DNA of 36,061 bases, from contig DAOPZC010000049.1 of NCBI GenBank assembly GCA_035353175.1, positions 1-36,061 on the forward strand, read 5' to 3'. Below are positions 30,599-36,061 of this stretch, one piece after another (the stretch's first letter is position 1; every line of letters starts with the position of its first letter). This DNA comes from DAOPZC01 sp035353175 (GTDB taxonomy: Bacteria; Verrucomicrobiota; Kiritimatiellia; RFP12; UBA1067). The notes below the pieces were generated by a model that saw nothing but the letters and a program-made list of their open reading frames with translations, ran no database searches and was not told where the DNA came from. Made by a program: the position numbers and the translations under genes.

Positions 30599-32203
30599 AT
30601 GAGAAAAGAAATCAACCTCTCCCTTTCGCCGCAAGACGCCGACACCCCCGAACGCCTCAACGCCATGATCGCGCAGGCGCTCGGGGTCGAACCGCCGCGC
30701 CTCACCGCCGTGCGGATTTTGCGCCGTTCCGTCGACGCCCGGCGTCGGCACATCGAAGTCAACCTCCGCATATGGGCTGTGGCCGATGAGCCCGCGCCGG
30801 TTTTTGAAACGGTGCGGTTCGATTACCCCGACGTCTCGCACAAAGAGCCGGTTCTCGTCGTCGGCGCGGGGCCGGCCGGACTTTTCGCGGCCTTGCGTCT
30901 GATCGAACGCGGATTCAAGCCGATCGTGCTCGAGCGCGGCAAGGATGTCAGCAGCCGCAAGCGCGACATCGCCCTGATCCATCGCGAACATGCGCTCAAC
31001 CCGGACTCCAACTACTGCTTCGGCGAGGGCGGCGCGGGCACCTTTTCCGACGGCAAGCTCTACACGCGATCGAAAAAGCGCGGCGACAACCGCAGGGCCT
31101 TGGAGCTCCTCCATTTTCACGGCGCCTCCGACACAATCCTTTATGAGGCGCACCCCCACATCGGCTCCGACCGGCTGCCCAAGATCATCGCCAACATCCG
31201 CGAACCCATCCGCCATGCCGGCGGCGAGATCCGCTTCGACACGCGGGTCACAGGGCTCATGATCCGCAATCAGGCCGTCACGGGCGCCGTCACCCAGCAC
31301 GGCGACACGCTCGACGGACGCGCCGTCATCCTCGCCACCGGCCATTCCGCCCGCGATGTTTACGAGCTGCTGCACCGCGAGCACGTCCTGCTCGAAGCCA
31401 AGGCCTTCGCGATGGGCGTGCGCATCGAGCATCCGCAGGAGTTGATCAACGCGATCCAATACCACCGCGATCCGCAGATGTCGCACCTGCCGCCCGCGGC
31501 CTACAGCCTCGTGCACCAGGCGTCCGGCCGCGGCGTCTACTCCTTCTGCATGTGCCCCGGAGGATTTATCGTGCCGGCCGCCACCGGGCCCGGGGAAATT
31601 GTGGTGAACGGGATGTCACCTTCGCTCCGCAACTCGCCCTTCGCGAATTCGGGACTGGTCGTGGAGATCCGCCTCGACGATCTCGGCGCGTACGCGTCGC
31701 ATGGCCCGCTCGCGGGGCTGCGCTGCCAGCAGGCGCTCGAGCACGAGGCCTTTCAACACGCCGGCGGCGGACAGACCGCGCCCGCCCAACGCGCCACCGA
31801 TTTTGTCGCGGGCAAAACATCGGCCGACCTGCCAGAGAGCTCTTATATTCCGGGCGTCTATGCCTCGCCGCTGCACGCCTGGCTGCCGAAGTCCATTGGA
31901 CCTCGTCTGCGCGAAGGACTCCAGGCGTTCGACCAGAAGATGCGCGGCTTCTTGACGCGTGAGGCGGTGCTCGTCGGCGTGGAATCGCGCACCTCCTCGC
32001 CGGTCCGCATCCCGCGCGACCGCGAGACCCTGCAGCATGTGCAGCTCAAAGGGCTGTATCCGTGCGGCGAAGGCGCCGGCTACGCGGGAGGGATACTTTC
32101 TTCCGCCATCGACGGCGAGAACTGCGCGACCGCCGCCGCAGCCTGGCTAGCCTCCGGCAGAGACAGCACCGCCCCCGTTTCGTTCACCTCCACCGCCTCT
32201 TAG
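30599..32203 (+). CDS. FAD-dependent dehydrogenase-like flavoprotein (COG2509)
   Basis: Predicted flavoprotein of 534 residues in the COG2509 family, whose biochemical role is not established. A small N-terminal alpha/beta domain (about 1-80; INLSLSPQDADTPERL) precedes the FAD-binding Rossmann motif VLVVGAGPAGLFAALRLIER (from about 84). Family segments follow: NYCFGEGGAGTFSDGKLYTR, VILATGHSARDVYELLH, AMGVRIEHPQELIN, SFCMCPGGFIVPAAT and the C-terminal FAD contact LYPCGEGAGYAGGILSSAID. The ATG at 30599 lies 2 bases after the U32 stop, so the two are translationally coupled. The longer frame from 30491 would overlap U32 and is rejected. The tight pairing with U32 hints at a shared redox or hydroxylation task, which is an inference. 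Confidence 0.92.
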   Translation: MRKEINLSLSPQDADTPERLNAMIAQALGVEPPRLTAVRILRRSVDARRRHIEVNLRIWAVADEPAPVFETVRFDYPDVSHKEPVLVVGAGPAGLFAALRLIERGFKPIVLERGKDVSSRKRDIALIHREHALNPDSNYCFGEGGAGTFSDGKLYTRSKKRGDNRRALELLHFHGASDTILYEAHPHIGSDRLPKIIANIREPIRHAGGEIRFDTRVTGLMIRNQAVTGAVTQHGDTLDGRAVILATGHSARDVYELLHREHVLLEAKAFAMGVRIEHPQELINAIQYHRDPQMSHLPPAAYSLVHQASGRGVYSFCMCPGGFIVPAATGPGEIVVNGMSPSLRNSPFANSGLVVEIRLDDLGAYASHGPLAGLRCQQALEHEAFQHAGGGQTAPAQRATDFVAGKTSADLPESSYIPGVYASPLHAWLPKSIGPRLREGLQAFDQKMRGFLTREAVLVGVESRTSSPVRIPRDRETLQHVQLKGLYPCGEGAGYAGGILSSAIDGENCATAAAAWLASGRDSTAPVSFTSTAS

Positions 32204-32228
32204 CCCCCGGCCCCACATTCATATCTTT

Positions 32229-32633
32229 ATGAAACCTCCGCAGAGACCTCTCGACCCCGCCAAGCGGGCCCAGATCCAAGCCGAACTCCGCCGCGACATT
32301 GCGACGCGCCAGGAGGGCTACCGCGAAAAGGCGCTCCGCATCCTTCCGCACGTCTGCGCGAGTTGCGGCCGCAGCTTTGACGGCAAACGCCTCAAAGAGC
32401 TGACCGTTCACCACAAGGACCACAACCACAACAACAATCCGCCGGACGGCAGCAACTGGGAGCTGCTCTGCATCTACTGTCACGACCACGAGCACGAAAA
32501 AACGTTGCTGGGCGGTTATTACGAAGGCGCACGCGCCCAGAAGGAGAACCTCGCGCCTTCAATCTTCTCCCAGTTCGCCACGCTCGACAGCCTTTTGCCG
32601 CCACCGCCCGACGCATCCGAGCCCCCGCGGTAA
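32229..32633 (+). CDS. YajD-like HNH nuclease family protein
   Basis: A small HNH-fold protein of 134 residues. A basic helical N-terminus (about 1-35) is followed by the zinc/HNH core: CASCGRSF, then LTVHHKDHNHNNNPPDGSNW with the catalytic HH/N pattern, then LLCIYCHDHEHEK. This matches E. coli YajD, whose length is similar and whose role is unknown. The C-terminus is Pro-rich (LLPPPPDASEPPR). It lies 25 bases after the flavoprotein gene, without a clear ribosome site, and is probably the last gene of the U32 operon. No restriction or toxin partner is adjacent. Confidence 0.9.
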   Translation: MKPPQRPLDPAKRAQIQAELRRDIATRQEGYREKALRILPHVCASCGRSFDGKRLKELTVHHKDHNHNNNPPDGSNWELLCIYCHDHEHEKTLLGGYYEGARAQKENLAPSIFSQFATLDSLLPPPPDASEPPR

Positions 32634-32689
32634 CCGAGCCGGCATTTTTCGCCGCCACCGCCGACCGCCCAGATAATCGCAAATCGGGA

Positions 32690-32718
32690 TTGGCAAATAT
32701 TGCGCCAGACGGTACGCT
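32690..32718 (+). promoter_or_regulatory. Possible promoter of the thioredoxin-like gene
   Basis: TTGGCA (32690-32695), a 17-bp spacer and TACGCT (32713-32718), directly followed by the AT-rich run TATATATG. The gene starts at 32770 after an AAAGGA ribosome site. Confidence 0.4.
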
Positions 32719-32769
32719 ATATATGTCAATTTATTCCAGCCCGGTTAAGACAAGCGAAAGGACAGAACA

Positions 32770-33639
32770 ATGAAACCGCACTTGCCTTGCCTCATTTCTC
32801 TTCTCTTATCCGTCACGGTCGCCGCCGCCGAACAACCGGCCGCCGAGGGCGCGGCCCCTGGCCTGTGGACAATGGACCTGGAGGCGGCCCGCAAAGTCGC
32901 CGCCGAAAAGAAGTTGCCCATCTTGATCAACTTCACCGGCTCCGACTGGTGCGGCTGGTGTAAGCACATGGACCAGGAGGTTTTTTCCCACGACGACTGG
33001 GCGACTTACGCGAAAAGCAATTTCCTTTTGGTCTGGATCGATTTTCCGACGGACAAAAGCCTCGTCCCCGAAAAATTCGTGCCCCGCAACAAGGCGCTCT
33101 CGGAAACATACGGCATCAAAGGATATCCCACCTACATCGTATTGGACGACGACGGGCAGTCTGTACTCGGCCAGCTCGGGGCCGACAGCGAAATAACGCC
33201 CAAGAAATTCATCGGCAGCTTAAACGCTCTTCTGCAAAACCGCGCGACGGCTGTTGCCGAACTGCTCAAGGCCCTCCCCGAGAAGACGGTACAGGCCTAC
33301 CACACGGCGCTTTCCAAGAAGGCCGCAGCGAGCGCAGCCCTGAAACAAACCAAGGCCGAACTCGAGAAAAAAAGCCAACAGCTCGAACAGGAGATTGCGG
33401 CACAGGAAATGAAGATTGGCGAAATCCGCCTCGAGGCGCGTCTCGCAAGGCTCCCGAAAGACAAGGCGGATGTTTACCGGTCCAAAAAAGCGCAATGCGA
33501 CAAGATCAAGAGCGAACTCGACGCGTGGATTGCGGCCAAACCCGAGCGGACGGATGCCAACATGAAGAAATTCACCGACTGGCGACAAGAGCTGGAGGCG
33601 CTCGCGAACGAATTGGCCGCCCTGCTCGACTCCCCATGA
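32770..33639 (+). CDS. Secreted thioredoxin-fold protein with C-terminal coiled coil
   Basis: Exported protein of 289 residues. The signal peptide (MKPHLPCLISLLLSVTVAAA) is followed by a thioredoxin_7-like domain (about 30-160) with ILINFTGSDWCGWCKHMDQE; the redox pair is Cys61 and Cys64. The cis-proline segment is GIKGYPTYIVLDDDG. Residues about 175-285 are charged and heptad-like (SAALKQTKAELEKKSQQLEQ and what follows), predicting a long coiled coil that ends near KKFTDWRQELEALANELAAL. It probably reduces or isomerises disulfides in the periplasm, with the coiled coil used for oligomerisation or anchoring. AAAGGA precedes the ATG. It may be a single-gene unit, since corA has its own promoter. 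Confidence 0.88.
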   Translation: MKPHLPCLISLLLSVTVAAAEQPAAEGAAPGLWTMDLEAARKVAAEKKLPILINFTGSDWCGWCKHMDQEVFSHDDWATYAKSNFLLVWIDFPTDKSLVPEKFVPRNKALSETYGIKGYPTYIVLDDDGQSVLGQLGADSEITPKKFIGSLNALLQNRATAVAELLKALPEKTVQAYHTALSKKAAASAALKQTKAELEKKSQQLEQEIAAQEMKIGEIRLEARLARLPKDKADVYRSKKAQCDKIKSELDAWIAAKPERTDANMKKFTDWRQELEALANELAALLDSP

Positions 33640-33724
33640 CCCGACTTCCGCGCGCGCTTTTGCGCCCCGGCAAGCCGACGCGCGGGCGCGAAACCAAAAA
33701 AGCAGGGGCTCCGGCAGAAACCAC

Positions 33725-33753
33725 TTGCATCCGGCGGCCTGTAAGAGTACAAA
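33725..33753 (+). promoter_or_regulatory. Sigma-70-type promoter of corA
   Basis: TTGCAT (33725-33730), a 17-bp spacer and TACAAA (33748-33753). Transcription would start near 33760, about 27 bases before the ATG, with GGAAAGGAGG as ribosome site. The -10 lies within the left arm of a palindrome. Confidence 0.5.
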
Positions 33754-33769
33754 CTAAGGCCGTTTGTAC
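33747..33769. promoter_or_regulatory. Perfect palindrome over the corA -10 and start site: probable operator
   Basis: GTACAAAC (33747-33754), 7 bases, then GTTTGTAC (33762-33769): a perfect 8-bp inverted repeat with half-site centres 15 bp apart. It covers the -10 hexamer and the predicted start near 33760, so a dimeric repressor bound here would block transcription. As the start lies within the spacer, the mRNA would contain only the right arm, which argues for a DNA site rather than an RNA hairpin. Confidence 0.5.
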
Positions 33770-33786
33770 CGGGAAAGGAGGCGGCC

Positions 33787-34731
33787 ATGTTCACAATTTA
33801 TCACTGGGAAGGCGGCGGCCTGAAAGAGGTCCCCGCTCTTACCGGCGCTTGCTGGATCAATCTGGCCGACCCTTCCACCGAAGAAATTTCCCGCGTCCAG
33901 GAGATGACCCGCGTCCCGCGTGAATTTCTCACCGATCCCCTCGACAAAGATGAACGGCCGCGCCTTGAGATCGACGAGGGCGTCACGCTGCTGATCGTAC
34001 ACGTTCCCTACCACGAGCCGCACGAGAACCTCATCCCGTTCCACACGCTGCCGCTGGGCATCGTCCTCACCGAGACCAATGTCATCACCATCTGCAATCG
34101 GCAGACGCCGGTGACCAGCACGTTTCTCGACCAAATCCGCCGCGTCTGCCCGCCCGAAGACCAGTTCCGCTTCGCGTTCCAGATTCTCTGGCATTCGGCG
34201 ATCCTTTACCTGCGCTACCTGCGCGACATCCGCCAGCGAGCCGACATGGTGGAGCAGGACCTGCACGAATCGATTTCCAACGAGGCCTTGATGCGCTTGC
34301 TGAATATCGAGAAAAGCTTGGTCTACTTCACCACCTCGCTCAAAGCGAACGACATCCTGATCGGACGCCTCGAACACACGCGTCAGCTTGAGATTCCCGA
34401 TAAAGACCTGGACGTGCTGGAAGACGTCGCCGTCGAATACCGCCAGGCGCTGGAAATGGCCACCATCCACAGCAACATCCTCACCGGAACACTCGACACC
34501 TTCGCCTCGATCATTTCGAACAACCTCAACAACGTGATGAAGTATCTGACCTCCATCACGGTCGTGCTCATGTTGCCGACGTTGGTCGCCAGCATCTACG
34601 GCATGAACGTGAAACTTCCCCTGGGCCCCCCCATGGACGGGAACCCTTACGCTTTTGCGATTTTGATGGGATTCTCGATCATGCTCTCTCTGGCCGTCGT
34701 AATCGTTCTCGCCCGCAGGCGTTTCTTCTGA
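33787..34731 (+). CDS. corA: CorA-family magnesium/divalent cation transporter
   Basis: Pentameric inner-membrane channel for Mg2+ (sometimes Co2+ or Ni2+). The 314-residue product has the large N-terminal cytoplasmic domain, the long helix (about 150-245) and two C-terminal transmembrane helices: about 252-270, ending in the selectivity motif Gly272-Met273-Asn274 (SIYGMNVKLP), and about 288-308. The tail ARRRFF is the usual basic end. FLTDPLDKDERPRLEIDEG matches the CorA N-domain. A strong ribosome site (GGAAAGGAGG) precedes the ATG. It is first in a probable operon with an unknown membrane protein (11-base gap) and a response regulator. The ion is inferred from the GMN motif. Confidence 0.95.
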   Translation: MFTIYHWEGGGLKEVPALTGACWINLADPSTEEISRVQEMTRVPREFLTDPLDKDERPRLEIDEGVTLLIVHVPYHEPHENLIPFHTLPLGIVLTETNVITICNRQTPVTSTFLDQIRRVCPPEDQFRFAFQILWHSAILYLRYLRDIRQRADMVEQDLHESISNEALMRLLNIEKSLVYFTTSLKANDILIGRLEHTRQLEIPDKDLDVLEDVAVEYRQALEMATIHSNILTGTLDTFASIISNNLNNVMKYLTSITVVLMLPTLVASIYGMNVKLPLGPPMDGNPYAFAILMGFSIMLSLAVVIVLARRRFF

Positions 34732-34742
34732 AAGGGTCCCGC

Positions 34743-35486
34743 ATGTCGCTCCTGAAAAGCAAAACCTCTTGGCTGAGCGCCCCCCTGCTGTGGCTGGCGG
34801 GCATACTGGCGTTAACCCTCACATGGGCTCTGGCGACACCGGAGTGGATCGCCGCGCACTTCGACAACGACGGCGCATCCCCCGTCGAGGCGGCCACCAT
34901 CGGCTTTTTCTTCTTCGTCATCGGATACCTCTGGCTCGTTCCGCCGTTGCGGCCCGGCCCGTTGCGCAAGTTTTGGCTTGCCGACTTCTCGCTCCTGACC
35001 TTCTTTGCGATCTGCCGCGAGCTCGATTGGCACAAACAGCTCGTGAACGTGTCGGGAATTCCGGGCGCCACACACGGCACGCCTTTCAAAATGAAATTTT
35101 TGACCAACGCCAATAACCCTCTCGGCGACCGCATCATCGTCGCGGCGTGTTTCGCGCTGGTCATCGTGCTCTGCGCCGGCACCCTGCTCTATTTCCTGCG
35201 CCGGCTGCTGACCGGGCTTTTCAGACTTCACCCCGTCTGCTGGTCGGTCGGTTTCTTCGGCGGCACCATCATCCTGATCCAAATCGTTGACCGCCTGCCC
35301 GCGGTCGTGCGTCATACGTTCGGCGTCCGAATCTCCGACAATCTGCATGCGCTGACCACCGCGCTCGAAGAAGGGCAGGAACTGCTGTTGCCGCTGTTCC
35401 TGATCCTGGCCATCACGCAGGCCCACTTCATCTACAACGACGATCCGTCCGACAACGCCTCGCTGGCACGGCACAAAGACCTGTAA
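34743..35486 (+). CDS. Polytopic membrane protein of unknown function (six predicted helices)
   Basis: I do not recognise this 247-residue protein. It has about six hydrophobic segments: residues 11-31, 50-68, 78-92, 128-152, 165-185 and 212-232. A conserved-looking polar stretch ICRELDWHKQLVNVSG lies between helices 3 and 4, and a long amphipathic segment (RISDNLHALTTALEEGQELL) leads into the last helix. A charged tail (DDPSDNASLARHKDL) ends the protein. The Arg-Glu-x-Asp-x-His cluster next to the membrane could bind a metal, but that is speculation. It lies 11 bases after corA and 33 bases before the response regulator gene, so the three are probably co-transcribed, which points to cation or envelope homeostasis. 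Confidence 0.8.
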   Translation: MSLLKSKTSWLSAPLLWLAGILALTLTWALATPEWIAAHFDNDGASPVEAATIGFFFFVIGYLWLVPPLRPGPLRKFWLADFSLLTFFAICRELDWHKQLVNVSGIPGATHGTPFKMKFLTNANNPLGDRIIVAACFALVIVLCAGTLLYFLRRLLTGLFRLHPVCWSVGFFGGTIILIQIVDRLPAVVRHTFGVRISDNLHALTTALEEGQELLLPLFLILAITQAHFIYNDDPSDNASLARHKDL

Positions 35487-35519
35487 TGCGGACGCGGCCG
35501 ATATCCGGGGGAGATTCTC

Positions 35520-36061
35520 ATGCGCGTGTTAGTCATAGAGGACGACGAGAAGATCCAGGCGTTCATCAGCAAGGGACTCCGCCAAGACGGGCACACCGTC
35601 GACACGGCTTCGACCGGCCCTGAAGGCCGCGCGTTTTGGGAAGCGAGCCGCTACGACGCCGTCGTGCTCGACATCATGCTGCCCGAACTGAACGGGATCG
35701 CGCTCCTCAAGCAGATGCGCAAAAAAGGAGACCTGACCCCCGTGCTGGTGCTCAGCGCGAAAGTCGATGTGAACGACCGTGTTTCCGGTCTGGAATCCGG
35801 CGCCGACGACTACATGATCAAGCCCTTTTCTTTTTCGGAACTTTCGGCCCGTCTGAACGCCATCACGCGCCGCACCCAGACCCCGGCCCCAAAAGGCAAG
35901 AACGCAACAACGCTCATCCTCTGCGACGTCAACGTCGACCTGCTGCGCCGCACAGTCGTGCGCGGCGACAAGAAGATCGAGCTTCAGCCGCGCGAGTTCG
36001 CGCTGTTGGAGCTGCTCATGCGCAACCCCAACCGCCCGCTCACCAAAACGCTGATCCTCGA
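35520..36061 (+). CDS. OmpR/PhoB-family response regulator, 3' end missing
   Basis: Two-component transcription regulator; 180 residues are visible before the window ends. The receiver domain (about 1-120) has the acidic pocket Glu7-Asp8-Asp9 (VLVIEDDEK), the phosphorylated Asp51 (DAVVLDIMLPELNG), Ser79 (VLVLSAK) and Lys101 (DDYMIKPFSF). The winged-helix effector domain begins at about 130 (LILCDVNVDLLRRTVVRGDK, then IELQPREFALLELLMRNPNR) and is cut off. GGGGGAG lies 6 bases before the ATG. A histidine kinase gene probably follows outside the window. Its place at the end of the corA unit suggests that the signal concerns cations or the envelope. Confidence 0.95.
   Translation, partial: MRVLVIEDDEKIQAFISKGLRQDGHTVDTASTGPEGRAFWEASRYDAVVLDIMLPELNGIALLKQMRKKGDLTPVLVLSAKVDVNDRVSGLESGADDYMIKPFSFSELSARLNAITRRTQTPAPKGKNATTLILCDVNVDLLRRTVVRGDKKIELQPREFALLELLMRNPNRPLTKTLIL

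Noticed and set aside
29553..31516. Two minus-strand frames across the U32 and COG2509 genes
   Set aside because: No start signals or domains; opposite well-supported genes.
33747..33769. Palindrome as an RNA hairpin controlling corA translation
   Set aside because: The predicted transcription start lies between the arms, so the RNA would hold only one arm.
1..36061. CRISPR arrays, tRNA/rRNA genes, transposases, phage or defence-system genes
   Set aside because: No regular spaced repeats, no cloverleaf or rRNA sequence and no matching protein were seen. The YajD-like HNH protein stands alone without a restriction or toxin partner.

Overview
The window is 36,061 bases of GC-rich bacterial chromosome with about 25 protein genes, no tRNA or rRNA, no CRISPR array and no recognisable transposon. 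Gene content suggests the PVC superphylum, most likely Kiritimatiellota or a neighbouring Verrucomicrobiota/Lentisphaerae lineage. The clues are a very large secreted gingipain-like (C25) protease with a PVC-style tail, a DUF4886 SGNH protein, GH2, Gfo/Idh, esterase and PQQ-like-propeller genes of a polysaccharide scavenger, and an RpoD with a long Lys/Ala-rich N-terminus. This placement is an inference from protein style, not a phylogeny.

Layout. 1-1465 (-): the N-terminal part of rpoD, running off the left edge. 1466-2085: the largest gene-free stretch, with the rpoD promoter, an 11-G run, two 11-bp direct repeats and a good sigma-54 promoter. 2086-3946 (+): ammonium transporter and PII protein, closed by a strong terminator. 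4061-5174 (-): a small HTH-like protein and a secreted alpha/beta-hydrolase. 5354-6154 (+): a divergent DapB-like reductase whose stop codon overlaps that of the convergent acyl-CoA synthetase. 6151-12937 (-): five genes in one direction: PQQ-like propeller, lipoprotein aldose 1-epimerase, vSGLT-like Na+/sugar symporter, XRE-cupin regulator, acyl-CoA synthetase. 13060-20448 (+): C25 protease, ApbE lipoprotein (ATGA overlap) and a DUF362/ferredoxin protein. 20580-21656 (+): serC, with a terminator shared with DUF4886 (21735-22679, -). 22791-24194 (+): hisH-hisF, whose promoter interleaves with that of DUF4886. 24263-26596 (-): a GH2 beta-mannosidase-like protein that seems to lack both catalytic glutamates. 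26810-27940 (+): a Gfo/Idh oxidoreductase. 28176-32633 (+): U32 protein, COG2509 flavoprotein and HNH nuclease. 32770-36061 (+): thioredoxin-like secreted protein, then corA, an unrecognised six-helix membrane protein and an OmpR-type response regulator cut by the right edge.

How the genes work together. amt-PII is a standard nitrogen-scavenging unit, here with a sigma-54 promoter and a PII T-loop lacking the uridylylated Tyr51. The epimerase and symporter form a sugar (probably galactose) uptake pair. C25 and ApbE are translationally coupled exported proteins. The esterase, DUF4886, GH2 and Gfo/Idh genes fit a glycan-degrading life.

The observations most worth following are the apparent GH2 pseudoenzyme, the PII T-loop, a palindrome over the corA promoter, a structured leader before the U32 gene, and three genes whose promoters place the transcription start at or next to the start codon. 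I did not find a clear novel multi-gene defence or mobile system. All promoter and RNA calls were made by eye.
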